8,738 bases of DNA from the NCBI GenBank assembly GCA_030039575.1, contig JASHVH010000041.1:1-8738 (forward strand). Reading direction: 5' to 3'. Both the position numbers and the translations under genes were made by a program. A model generated the notes under the pieces. It did no database searches, had not been told where the DNA came from, and saw only the letters and a program-made list of their open reading frames with translations. Shown here one piece after another: positions 1 to 6,248 of this stretch. Each line of letters begins with the position of its first letter. Position 1 is the first letter of the stretch. The DNA comes from Acidimicrobiales bacterium (lineage in GTDB: Bacteria > Actinomycetota > Acidimicrobiia > Acidimicrobiales > Palsa-688).

Positions 1-2
1 TT

Positions 3-65
3 GAGGAGGCGCTGGAAGTTGTGGCCGCCACCGACGTATTGCTGTCCGCCGTGGGTGCGCGCTGA
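3..65 (+). CDS. possible C-terminal tail of an upstream gene (partial)
   Basis: The frame beginning at base 3 is open from the window edge for 20 codons and ends at TGA 63-65. The peptide ends in DVLLSAVGAR. It is mostly A, V, E and L, as in an alpha helix, and most codons end in G or C, which fits the tail of a real gene. There is too little to assign a family. The opposite strand is also open here, with third codon positions at the same bases, so the frame could be a shadow of a minus-strand reading. The minus reading over these bases is Ser/Thr/Ala-rich and less protein-like, so I favour the plus strand only weakly. Confidence 0.3.
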   Translation, partial: EEALEVVAATDVLLSAVGAR

Positions 66-590
66 ACGAGATCTGAAGCCTCCCCCTCGGCCAGCCAGTC
101 GTCGAGCAACTGGCGCAGCGTCGCTTGCTCACCGGTCCCGCGGTGCTTGTCTTGGGCCACCCCGGGCCCACTAGCTGGGCGAGGCTCCTGCAAGCACGCT
201 ATTACCTGATCGACATTCTGTGCCAGGGGTGGACACGATCAGGCCTCCAGGTCCTCGGGCCCTTTCTCGGGCCTCTGCATCACCAGTGCAAAAGTTGCCC
301 GATGCAGGTGCAGTACCCATATGTGACATCGGTTCTGGGCTCCCTCGTCCTCGTCAAGGGCTGACTACTGCGGCGGGGGTGCCAGCTACGGCGCCTCGCG
401 CACTAAAGACCTTACGGCGTGAAAGCGCCAGCCAGACCTGGGCTTACGCCCACGGGAGCACGATCGTTCTGACTACGTTCAACCACTGGCCCTCCTTTTC
501 TCCGAAGCCACCGATTAGGGGGATTTGAGCCCGCATTTACCGCGCGTGAGCCGACCACAGCGCTGGCTATAGCTGCGGTGTTCGCTGGTG
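66..590. other. gene-poor stretch, no convincing complete gene
   Basis: About 525 bases in which no open frame combines a good start, a ribosome binding site and consistent G/C third positions. Frames of 79, 102 and 80 codons exist (125-364 +, 220-528 +, 412-654 -), but their peptides are Pro/Arg/Ser-rich and resemble no family I know. Two minus-strand stretches look more protein-like. One, around bases 60-145, includes LRQLLDDWLAEGE and runs open toward the left edge. The other, 239-364, lies between stops, has no ATG and ends in PEKGPEDLEA. They may be decayed gene fragments. A small TGGGC / GCCCA hairpin lies near 439-452. A GGGCTCAAATCCCC string on the minus strand near 518-532 recalls a tRNA T-arm but has no cloverleaf around it. 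Confidence 0.5.
554..579 (-). terminator. hairpin after the YCII gene, candidate terminator
   Basis: ACCACAGC (554-561) pairs with GCTGCGGT (572-579) with a single G-U wobble in the minus-strand RNA, giving an 8-bp stem and a 10-base loop. It begins 11 bases after the YCII stop codon and is placed as expected for the end of the four-gene minus-strand transcript. No U-run follows, as is common in GC-rich actinobacteria, so the termination role is inferred from position and stem only. Confidence 0.4.
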
Positions 591-932
591 CTACCCTCGG
601 GGGGGACGGACCTCGATCGACCCGTACGTCGCCGCGGGTATCTGGGCCGCCCACTCAAGGGCCTCGCCGAGACCGGCGCAGTCGATGAGGAAGTAGGCGA
701 TCGGCGCGGGGCTTTCGGTTGCCATCCGCTCGCCGTTCGGCGGCCCGTCAACGACCGTCGACCTCCCATCGGTGACCCGGACGGTTTTCGAGTCCGTCTC
801 CGGTGCGAACTGGCCGGTGTCCACCAACACGCCCGCCTCCTGCATCGCCTGTCGCAGGGCACCGTACTGAGCGAGCACGTCCGGGCTGGGAGCGAGGCCG
901 CGGTCAAGATAAGCGAGGCACATGTACTTCAT
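591..932 (-). CDS. YCII/DGPF-family protein
   Basis: A 113-residue protein of the YCII-related (DGPF) family, a small ferredoxin-like fold with no settled biochemical role that often lies beside ECF sigma factors or oxidoreductases. Seen: start MKYMCLAYLD, the family's opening beta strand; VRVTDGR at about residues 51-57; a DGP motif at 62-64; and a C-terminal EALEWAAQIPAATYGSIEVRP (about 90-110), which matches the family's closing helix and strand. The signature is degenerate: the usual DGPF followed by an acidic Thr/Lys loop is here DGPP followed by NGER. The C-terminus ends PPRG, encoded across a run of seven G on the plus strand (599-605). AAAGGA lies about 10 bases before the ATG. It is the last gene of the operon, 24 bases after the RibD_C gene. 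Family assignment is strong; function is unknown. Confidence 0.9.
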   Translation of the reverse strand: MKYMCLAYLDRGLAPSPDVLAQYGALRQAMQEAGVLVDTGQFAPETDSKTVRVTDGRSTVVDGPPNGERMATESPAPIAYFLIDCAGLGEALEWAAQIPAATYGSIEVRPPRG

Positions 933-956
933 CGGCTTGATGTCCTTTCTTGGCGG

Positions 957-1490
957 TCAGCGAGGCGCATAGGTGAGAATGACTGAACCGTTCTCGAGCC
1001 TCTGTTCTCCGGTGAGCCTCAGGTGTAGCGCTGTCGTGTCCACGTCTTCGAACAGCCGCTGGCCTGCGCGGGCCACTACCGGTCTGATCCAGAAGCGGAA
1101 CTCATCGATCAGCTGGTCTCGCACGAGCGTGTCGTCGAAGCGGCTGTTGCCGTACTTGATGAGGTCTTTGCCTGGCTGGTCCTTCAGTCGAGCAATTGTC
1201 TCAGATGGGTCTGGCCCGAGGAGGGCGGCATTCCAGGTGGTGTCGGTCAGTGAGCGAGAGGCGACGTACTTGGGCATGGCATTGATGAGCTCGATGTAGG
1301 GATTGCCGACGACATGACCCCAGTTCGCGAAGAACTTCTCGTACGTCACCCGGCCCATGACGAACGCGTCGTAGTTTCCCAACTGCTCCATGGAGTAGGC
1401 AGCGTCCTCGTCGTCGAAGTCGGCCCACTGTTCGGGTTCTCCAGTGACGCCGTCCAGCGAGACCAGGGCCGTTTCGATCAGTTTGCGCAC
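957..1490 (-). CDS. dihydrofolate reductase family protein (RibD C-terminal domain)
   Basis: A 177-residue single-domain protein of the RibD_C / bacterial dihydrofolate reductase superfamily, NAD(P)H-dependent reductase-like enzymes, usually of unknown substrate. Seen: N-terminal strand RKLIETALVSLDGV (2-15); VMGRVTYEKF (44-53), the usual cofactor-side motif; PKYVASRSL; KDLIKYGNSRF, aligned with the Gly-rich nucleotide-binding segment but with Lys-Tyr before the Gly; and LIDEFRFWIRPVVARAGQRLF (about 127-147), the family's most recognisable block. Length is normal for the stand-alone form. The start is GTG at 1488-1490, lying inside the end of the preceding membrane-protein gene (13-base overlap) with only weak Shine-Dalgarno sequence, so translation probably depends on coupling. 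A cytoplasmic role is likely because there is no signal peptide. It is not a biosynthetic folA, and the true substrate cannot be read from sequence. Confidence 0.9.
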   Translation of the reverse strand: MRKLIETALVSLDGVTGEPEQWADFDDEDAAYSMEQLGNYDAFVMGRVTYEKFFANWGHVVGNPYIELINAMPKYVASRSLTDTTWNAALLGPDPSETIARLKDQPGKDLIKYGNSRFDDTLVRDQLIDEFRFWIRPVVARAGQRLFEDVDTTALHLRLTGEQRLENGSVILTYAPR

Positions 1491-2305
1491 TTACCGTTGT
1501 CCGTTCCGTAGCTTGATCTTGTGACCGGGACCGGGAAGCTCCTGTGTTCCGTCGAGCGGGGTTCCACGCCCTGGTCTTGGAACGGAACGCTCTGAATCGC
1601 GCGGTCCCAGGTCGAGCGCTGGTAGCACATCAATGCCGTCAGCACGACGAGGCCGACCGCCACGCCGCAAGACAGCGCCCCGGCCAGCGAGAAGGAGCTA
1701 ACCGCAATAGCAGCTGACGATCCAGCGAGCACGGCGGCGATGACGCCGACCATTCCGGCGACGGTCCGAAAGACCGGCCATCCACCGCCGTGGAGCCCCT
1801 GGATGGCCAATCGCTTGTCTGGCGGAACGCTGGCCAGGTACGGGGTGAGCTCGGGCGCGTTGTCGAAGTAGTAGGCCCGGAGCCGAGCGATGCGGACTGC
1901 GTATCCGTAGTCCTCGACCCCGGACTGAAGTGCTCGCTGGAAGGTGATGAGCCCGACGAAGGTGAGCGTCGGAAGGAGCACTAGCCCGAAAGCGTAAAAC
2001 GCCGGTCCAACCTTCGTAGCCGTGGCCACCAATCCGAGAGCCACCAACCCGCCCGACACCGAAGTCAGGAACATGGTGGCCCGACCGATCGACTCGGTCG
2101 TCGTGGTCGAACGGGCACCCTGAAGCGTGGAGTGCTCGGTGGTCAAGAAGGAGATTGCCGCCGATGAAGGATCGGGTGGATCCGGCCACCTCGTCTCCCA
2201 TGCACGGTCTGCTCCCTGTCTCGGGGCTTGCGGCTCTCGGACGTTTATGACCTGCTCTGCCTTGGCGATCGGTGGGCCCGGTCGGTCGAAGCTCATGGCG
2301 CTCAT
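1478..2305 (-). CDS. four-helix integral membrane protein, unknown function
   Basis: A 275-residue protein with about 75 Pro/Arg/Thr-rich N-terminal residues, then two hydrophobic segments (about 77-96 and 101-121), a soluble stretch of about 60 residues, two more hydrophobic segments (about 182-203 and 207-228) and a polar 45-residue tail. The segment from ARSTTTTESIGRATMFLT through VGPAFYAFGLVLLP, followed by a helix with RIARLRAYYFDNAPELTPYL, resembles a widespread actinobacterial family of uncharacterised membrane proteins I know only as hypothetical. No catalytic motif is visible. The ATG at 2303-2305 overlaps the dehydrogenase stop in an ATGA, which favours this start. A second ATG at 2294-2296 (residue 4) is an alternative. 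The 3' end overlaps the RibD_C start. Operon membership suggests a function tied to the neighbouring redox proteins, but this is inference. Confidence 0.85.
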   Translation of the reverse strand: MSAMSFDRPGPPIAKAEQVINVREPQAPRQGADRAWETRWPDPPDPSSAAISFLTTEHSTLQGARSTTTTESIGRATMFLTSVSGGLVALGLVATATKVGPAFYAFGLVLLPTLTFVGLITFQRALQSGVEDYGYAVRIARLRAYYFDNAPELTPYLASVPPDKRLAIQGLHGGGWPVFRTVAGMVGVIAAVLAGSSAAIAVSSFSLAGALSCGVAVGLVVLTALMCYQRSTWDRAIQSVPFQDQGVEPRSTEHRSFPVPVTRSSYGTDNGKCAN

Positions 2306-3024
2306 GCGCCGCTCATTCCTTGAGCGAGGCCTGCTAACTGCCGCTCAAGCGCCTTGACGGCGCCGCCGCGCCAGCTCTCGGCCATTGCCTGAGACATGGG
2401 GTCCGGGAAGATCTCCTCCTCTTCTCTGTCGAGTCCGTCGAAGATGGCTCGCGCGACGGAATCTGGGGAGGCCTTCGGTACTTCCACGGTTCGGGTCATG
2501 TCGGTGTCGACCATTCCGGTCATGACCGCGTGAACGCTTACATCCTGTCCGGCCAGGAGAGCGCGCAGCGATTGTGTCAGGCTGAACGCGGCGGCCTTCG
2601 AAACGGAGTAGGCCGGGATCGCTGGCAACGGCGCGAAAGAGTTGAGGGACAAGATGTTGACGATGGCTCCGCGGGATCGAGTCAGTAAGGGCAGGAATGC
2701 CTGGCACATGCCGTAGGTGCCGAACAGGTTGACGGCGAGGTGCTGATCGAGCATGGCACGGTCGCTCAGGTTGTCGTAAGCCGCGATGCCGGCGTTGTTG
2801 ATCAGAATGTCGAGAGATTCGACGTTGCGAGCAGCCTCAAGGATCTGCGCCTCGCTGGTCACGTCCAAGGTCAGCGGCGTGACGCGCACGTCAGGTTGGG
2901 TGAGGGGAACACGCGTGCCTGCGTAGACCCGCTTCGCGCCTCTGCGGAGCGCTTCCTCCACGAGCGCCTGCCCAATGCCGCGGTTGGCTCCGGTAACGAG
3001 GATCGTCTTGTCTGCGATGGTCAT
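2302..3024 (-). CDS. short-chain dehydrogenase/reductase (SDR)
   Basis: A 240-residue classical SDR, an NAD(P)(H)-dependent oxidoreductase with a Rossmann fold, cytoplasmic. Seen: TGANRGIG at 11-18 (nucleotide-binding TGxxxGxG), Asp54 in LTLDV (adenine pocket), NNAG at 76-79, and a catalytic set of Ser126, Tyr139 and Lys143 in YSVSK. GMVDTDM at 170-176 is the segment that closes over the cofactor. Arg/Thr at 37-38 after the second strand would fit an NADP preference, but this is weak. The ATG at 3022-3024 is chosen because MTIADKTILVTG is a normal SDR start and GGAG lies about 8 bases upstream. The same frame is open for 34 more codons upstream, but that peptide is not SDR-like. It is first in the four-gene operon, and its TGA overlaps the next ATG. 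It resembles SDRs often found next to HxlR regulators. The substrate is unknown. Confidence 0.95.
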   Translation of the reverse strand: MTIADKTILVTGANRGIGQALVEEALRRGAKRVYAGTRVPLTQPDVRVTPLTLDVTSEAQILEAARNVESLDILINNAGIAAYDNLSDRAMLDQHLAVNLFGTYGMCQAFLPLLTRSRGAIVNILSLNSFAPLPAIPAYSVSKAAAFSLTQSLRALLAGQDVSVHAVMTGMVDTDMTRTVEVPKASPDSVARAIFDGLDREEEEIFPDPMSQAMAESWRGGAVKALERQLAGLAQGMSGA

Positions 3025-3130
3025 CTCTGTTTCTCCGTTCGTGTGATTGTCTGATCTAGAGGCGTTGACTGGCTCTTCTGGAAGCAAAAACACCATCAGG
3101 GCGCGAGATTCGTCGCTCAATTCCAATCGG

Positions 3131-3151
3131 ACCGGTGTAAGCCAACCGGTG
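3131..3151. repeat. ACCGGTG direct repeat, candidate operator
   Basis: ACCGGTG occurs at 3131-3137 and again at 3145-3151, spaced 14 bases start to start. Because ACCGGT is its own reverse complement, the pair is also an inverted repeat. It lies about 107 bases upstream of the SDR start, in the gap next to the HxlR gene. ACCGGT also occurs twice in the exporter's upstream region (6082-6087 and 6122-6127, the latter as ACCGGTG). HxlR proteins bind as dimers to dyad sites, so this is a candidate operator, but the hexamer is not rare in GC-rich DNA. Confidence 0.3.
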
Positions 3152-3442
3152 ACGACGATCTCGCCGGAGGACGGCCGCGCGGCGCCGAGCAGACTGCCAC
3201 CACGGTCGAGGGCGCAGCCCGGCTGGGCCCGGACGCTGCGAGTGAGCCGGGTAAAGACGCGTTAGAACCGACGAAATGGGCGAGCTGGCGAGTGGTAGCG
3301 AGCGCGGTGGTGGTCTCTTTGTGCCAGCTAAGGTCGGGTCGAAGTCGGGGTGTTCCCGGCGCTTTTTCCATCGGTCTCCACCAATACACCAGGCAAATAC
3401 GGCACTTCAACGAGCCCCAGGTTCCCCGCAGGTGCCCGCGGT

Positions 3443-3469
3443 GCCCCGTGGGAACTTGAGGCACGGGGC
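3443..3469 (-). terminator. hairpin after HxlR, candidate terminator
   Basis: GCCCCGTG (3443-3450) pairs perfectly with CACGGGGC (3462-3469), an 8-bp GC-rich stem with an 11-base loop, 15 bases beyond the HxlR stop on the minus strand. No T-run follows. Position and stem strength suggest it ends or weakens the exporter-HxlR transcript before the SDR promoter region. Confidence 0.4.
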
Positions 3470-3484
3470 GATCCCCGGCGGGTA

Positions 3485-3865
3485 TCAGTCGCTGCGTCGG
3501 CTCCATTCTTTTCGGGCCGCCTCGACCTGGGACCAGTTATGGTCGACCCATCGTTCAAGGGCGACGAGAGGCTCGGCGAGGGATCGGCCGAGGTCGGTGA
3601 GCTCGTAGAGGGTCGATGTCTCGACCCGGCCATGATCGAGATGTCTTATCACGAGGCCATCGCACTCGGCTCGGCGAAGGGTTTCGGTCAAGACCTTGTG
3701 CGAGACCCGACCGAGGGCCTCGTCTAGGTCCTGATAACGACGGCCTCCGCCAGCGAGTCGGGCAAGGATTGTGAGAGTCCATCGCCCAGAGACAAGCTGT
3801 ACAGCCTTCGCGGCTGACGTCCAGATGTCACGGCCGGCCAACGAAGGCTCGCAGCAGGGATCCAT
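3485..3865 (-). CDS. HxlR-family winged-helix transcriptional regulator
   Basis: A 126-residue DNA-binding regulator of the HxlR family (MarR-like winged helix, homodimer). Seen: VSGRWTLTILARL at about 25-37, the family's first-helix signature; GRRYQDLDEALGRVSHKVLT at 41-60, the turn and recognition helix; LRRAECDGLV at 63-72; a wing with VETSTLYELTDLG at 81-93; and the closing helix LAEPLVALERWVDHN. Full length is normal. Two adjacent Cys at 4-5 and one at 68 are present. In HxlR sensors such as YodB and HypR, an N-terminal Cys reacts with quinones or oxidants, so redox or electrophile sensing is plausible but unproven here. The gene starts 28 bases after the exporter stop, probably on the same transcript, and a CAGGA/TCCTG dyad lies in that gap. 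Likely targets, by inference, are its own transcript and the SDR operon downstream. Confidence 0.94.
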   Translation of the reverse strand: MDPCCEPSLAGRDIWTSAAKAVQLVSGRWTLTILARLAGGGRRYQDLDEALGRVSHKVLTETLRRAECDGLVIRHLDHGRVETSTLYELTDLGRSLAEPLVALERWVDHNWSQVEAARKEWSRRSD

Positions 3866-3880
3866 CAGGACTAGATCCTG
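3866..3880. repeat. short dyad in the MMPL-HxlR gap
   Basis: CAGGA (3866-3870) and TCCTG (3876-3880) flank a 5-base centre, CTAGA, directly before the HxlR start codon on the minus strand. This occupies half of the 28-base gap. On the minus strand, the AGGA of the upstream arm is the nearest thing to a ribosome binding site for HxlR. It could be an autoregulatory operator or a weak stem that hides the binding site. Five-base arms can arise by chance. Confidence 0.3.
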
Positions 3881-3893
3881 GGACGGGCATTGA

Positions 3894-6056
3894 TCATCGG
3901 GTTTTGGCCTTCTGCAGCGGCAGCGAGGGCACAGGCCTCGTGCCGTCGCCGGCTGATGTCTTCTTGTTGCGTTTCGCCGGCCACCAGATGGTCTCTTTCA
4001 TGGCGAGAAATGCGGCGGGGACGAGGACGGTGCGGACAAGGAGAGTGTCGAGCAGGACGCCGATTGCGATGGCGATGCCAACTTCGGTGATGTCCACTTG
4101 GGGGTTTTGGGTGAGGGCGAGGAAGGTACCGGCGAGGACGACGCCGGCAGCGGTGATAACTCCTCCTGTGACGGTGAGCCCGCGCAGCGTTCCCCGCGTG
4201 GTGCCTGACGTCCTGGCCTCTTCCCGGATCCGGGCGGTGAGGAAGATGTTGTAGTCGACCCCCAGAGCAATGAGGAAGATGAAGATGTAGAGCGGCAGTT
4301 CGGCGTTAACGCCGGAGTAGCCGAAAACGTGGCGCCACAGCAGGTTCGACAGCCCGAAGGAGGCGGCGAAGCTGAGGGCAGTGGTCGCCACTAGAAGGAG
4401 AGGAGCGACGATCGCTTGTAGGAGAACGGCGATAACGACGAGGATGACGATCAGGACGAGCGGGATGAGCACGACGGTGTCGCGGGTCGCGGCTTGGGTG
4501 AGGTCGTAGCTGATCCCCGGGTTCCCTCCGACGAGCGATCCGGGGGCCGTCAGGGAGAGCTGGTGGCGCAGGTCCTTGACGGTGTTGCCCGCTTGGGTGC
4601 TGTAGGGGTTGATAGCCAGGGTGACCGAGTAGCTGGCGTAGCCCTCCACCCGCACTTGGGGCGAAATCGTCGCGACGCCTGGGGTCCCCCGGGTCGTGTT
4701 GACGGCAGCGGTGGCCTCACGTGGCGGGACGAGGAGGACGACTGGGTCCAGGGCACCCGGCCCGAAGTGCTCGGCCACCAGTTGGGCGCCGGTGACGCTC
4801 TGAGGGTTGCCTTTCAGGTTGGCGATCGGACTGTTGTCGATGTGGAACACGCCGAGGCCGAGGCAGCAAGCAGTGAGGACGACGACGCCCCCCAAGACGA
4901 CTGGACCCGGCCGACGGGCGATTCGGGTGCCGACGGCCGACCACACTCGCGAGTCCTCATCGGTGGCGGCGGGGTTTGGGGTGAAGGGCCAGAAGGCCCG
5001 CCGGCCGAGTACGAGCAGGAGGGCGGGCAGGAACGAGGTTTGGGCGAGTAGCGCGGCGACGATGGAGATCGCACCGACCGGGCCGAGCCCGTGGAGCGAA
5101 GCGGACTCGGCTGCGAGCAAGCACAGCATGGCGCCGACGACGGTGGCGGCGGAGGCGGCCAGGGTCGGGAGGATGGCCCGCATCGTCGCGGCCATGGCGT
5201 CGTCGACTACCAGGTGGTGGCGCAGTTCTTCTCGGTAGCGATGGGTGAGCAAGAGGGCGTAGTCGCTGGCGGCGCCAAAGACGAGCACGATGAGTATGGA
5301 GCTGGACAGTGGGCTGACAGTGAGCCCGGCGTTGGCCAGGCCGTGGGCGGCGGCTTGGGCGACGATGATCGCGCCGAGCGCGCCGAGTACCGGAAGGAGC
5401 CAGAGCAGCGCGCTGCGGTAGACGAACAGCAAGATGAGCACCACGATGATCAACGCGCTAAGGAGGAGCCGGGTCTGGCTGCCCTGTCCCGTGTCGGCGT
5501 TCTCCGCCGCCGATCCCGTCACTGCGCCCTGAAGGCCATTACCGGGGGTCTTCGCTGCGGTCTGGACAGCGTTACGGATGGCCTTTACGGCGGCGGTGTC
5601 GATGCTGGTGGCGTCGTCGGCCTGCGAAGCGACGGATGCGGTGAAGTCCGCGGCCTGGCCGTCAGCAGAGCGCCGTGCCGGCCCGGGCGTTTCGAGCCCA
5701 TCGATTGTCCTAGAGAGCAGCCCCACCGCGGTCCGCGCATCAGCGACGGCGATGAGATCGGCGCTGGTGAGACCGCCGCGCCGGGCGAACACGACGACGG
5801 CCTGGTTGGACGTGGGTTGGCCGATGCGATGCGTGGCACCCTCCTGCAGAACGGCCACTCGGGTGGAAGGAGCAGACGGCGACAGGTTGGCCGACGACGT
5901 GTCGTCGGTCACCTTGGACAGGTTGCTGGCCAGTGGGTGGAGCGTCACGACTGCGAGCACCCAGAGAACCAGCACTGGCCAGCGGAGGCGGCGCAAGACC
6001 CAGCCGAATCGAGTGCTCGGCGCTGGTCGGCTCTTTCTGGGGGCGTCGGCGGGCAT
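3894..6056 (-). CDS. MMPL-family (RND superfamily) transporter
   Basis: A 720-residue proton-driven inner-membrane exporter of the MMPL family, whose members move lipids, lipid-linked metabolites, pigments or antibiotics outward. Seen: first helix about 24-44; an extracytoplasmic domain about 45-195; five helices between about 197 and 350; a soluble linker; a helix at 386-405; a second extracytoplasmic domain to about 525; then five helices to about 683 and a basic tail. That gives 12 helices in two repeats. GAASDYALLLTHRYREEL (261-278) and LGVDYNIFLTARIREEA (598-614) are the paired Asp-Tyr motifs. Asp265/Tyr266 and Asp601/Tyr602 match the proton-relay residues of MmpL3-type proteins. The AAAGGA site is about 8 bases before the ATG. 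HxlR follows on the same strand, and a NarL-type two-component system is divergently transcribed, which points to regulated export. The substrate cannot be inferred. Confidence 0.96.
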   Translation of the reverse strand: MPADAPRKSRPAPSTRFGWVLRRLRWPVLVLWVLAVVTLHPLASNLSKVTDDTSSANLSPSAPSTRVAVLQEGATHRIGQPTSNQAVVVFARRGGLTSADLIAVADARTAVGLLSRTIDGLETPGPARRSADGQAADFTASVASQADDATSIDTAAVKAIRNAVQTAAKTPGNGLQGAVTGSAAENADTGQGSQTRLLLSALIIVVLILLFVYRSALLWLLPVLGALGAIIVAQAAAHGLANAGLTVSPLSSSILIVLVFGAASDYALLLTHRYREELRHHLVVDDAMAATMRAILPTLAASAATVVGAMLCLLAAESASLHGLGPVGAISIVAALLAQTSFLPALLLVLGRRAFWPFTPNPAATDEDSRVWSAVGTRIARRPGPVVLGGVVVLTACCLGLGVFHIDNSPIANLKGNPQSVTGAQLVAEHFGPGALDPVVLLVPPREATAAVNTTRGTPGVATISPQVRVEGYASYSVTLAINPYSTQAGNTVKDLRHQLSLTAPGSLVGGNPGISYDLTQAATRDTVVLIPLVLIVILVVIAVLLQAIVAPLLLVATTALSFAASFGLSNLLWRHVFGYSGVNAELPLYIFIFLIALGVDYNIFLTARIREEARTSGTTRGTLRGLTVTGGVITAAGVVLAGTFLALTQNPQVDITEVGIAIAIGVLLDTLLVRTVLVPAAFLAMKETIWWPAKRNKKTSAGDGTRPVPSLPLQKAKTR
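5925..5983. repeat. 11-bp inverted repeat inside the MMPL 5' end
   Basis: GCTGGCCAGTG (5925-5935) and CACTGGCCAGC (5973-5983) are perfect reverse complements separated by 37 bases. They fall in codons for the first transmembrane helix region (RWPVLV and HPLAS). The cores are GCCAGT and ACTGGC, the same arms seen near and inside the kinase operon. The repeat could be chance in Leu/Trp/Ala codons, or a distal regulator site close to the divergent promoters. Confidence 0.4.
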
Positions 6057-6138
6057 CTGATCGTTCCTTTCGGGAGGAGCTACCGGTCAAGCGTCGCCCG
6101 AAATGCCCGCCGTGGCGTCGAACCGGTGGGCTGATCGT

Positions 6139-6189
6139 GGTATGAGCCGGTACGAACGCGGGTATGAGCCGCGAGCTGGATTTCATACC
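6139..6189. promoter_or_regulatory. phased repeats, candidate regulator binding sites
   Basis: GGTATGAGCCG occurs identically at 6139-6149 and 6161-6171, exactly 22 bases apart. A near copy, GGTACGA, lies between them at 6149-6155. The inverse, TCATACC, is at 6183-6189, again 22 bases further on. Twenty-two bases is close to two helical turns, so the sites would lie on one DNA face. The cluster is 83 bases from the MMPL start and about 100 bases from the first plus-strand start, where a regulator could control both. The adjacent response regulator is the obvious candidate protein; this is inference. Confidence 0.5.
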
Positions 6190-6248
6190 GGAGATCAACC
6201 CCGCAGGGCTGATGCCGCGGGACCTGCCCGGTCTTACCGTCGTTGGTG

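Larger units (their letters stand above)
3025..3484. other. intergenic region upstream of the SDR operon
   Basis: A 460-base gap between the end of the HxlR gene and the start of the SDR gene, both on the minus strand. It should hold the promoter of the SDR operon, but I could not pick a confident -35/-10 pair. A direct repeat of ACCGGTG lies at 3131-3151, and a stem after HxlR lies at 3443-3469. Minus-strand frames cross the gap. One ends at 3328 with a tail containing LVEVPYLPGVLVETDGKSA; another is 129 codons (3117-3506). Their codon choice is mixed, with no strong G/C third-position bias, and I do not call them genes. The gap could hide a decayed gene. Confidence 0.5.

Noticed and set aside
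94..114. GCCAGT-N9-ACTGGC at the left edge as an operator
   Set aside because: Arms are only 6 bases with a 9-base spacer and lie far from the other sites with no identified promoter. I keep it only as part of the motif count.
220..528. 102-codon plus-strand frame
   Set aside because: No ribosome binding site, low-complexity Pro/Ala/Arg content, and weak G/C third-position bias.
518..532. tRNA T-arm-like string GGGCTCAAATCCCC (minus strand)
   Set aside because: The T-arm stem has a mismatch, position 54 would be C, and no acceptor, D-arm or anticodon arm could be folded upstream.
3025..3126. 34-residue N-terminal extension of the SDR
   Set aside because: Not SDR-like. The ATG at 3024 has a GGAG site and begins the Rossmann strand at the normal distance.
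3117..3506. 129-codon minus-strand frame between HxlR and SDR
   Set aside because: It overlaps the HxlR end, has mixed codon choice, no recognised motif and no clear ribosome binding site.
5091..6134. 347-codon plus-strand open frame opposite MMPL
   Set aside because: Antisense shadow of a strongly supported MMPL gene. The peptide is Gly/Arg/Glu/Val-rich with no domain, and GC-rich genes commonly leave long open antisense frames.
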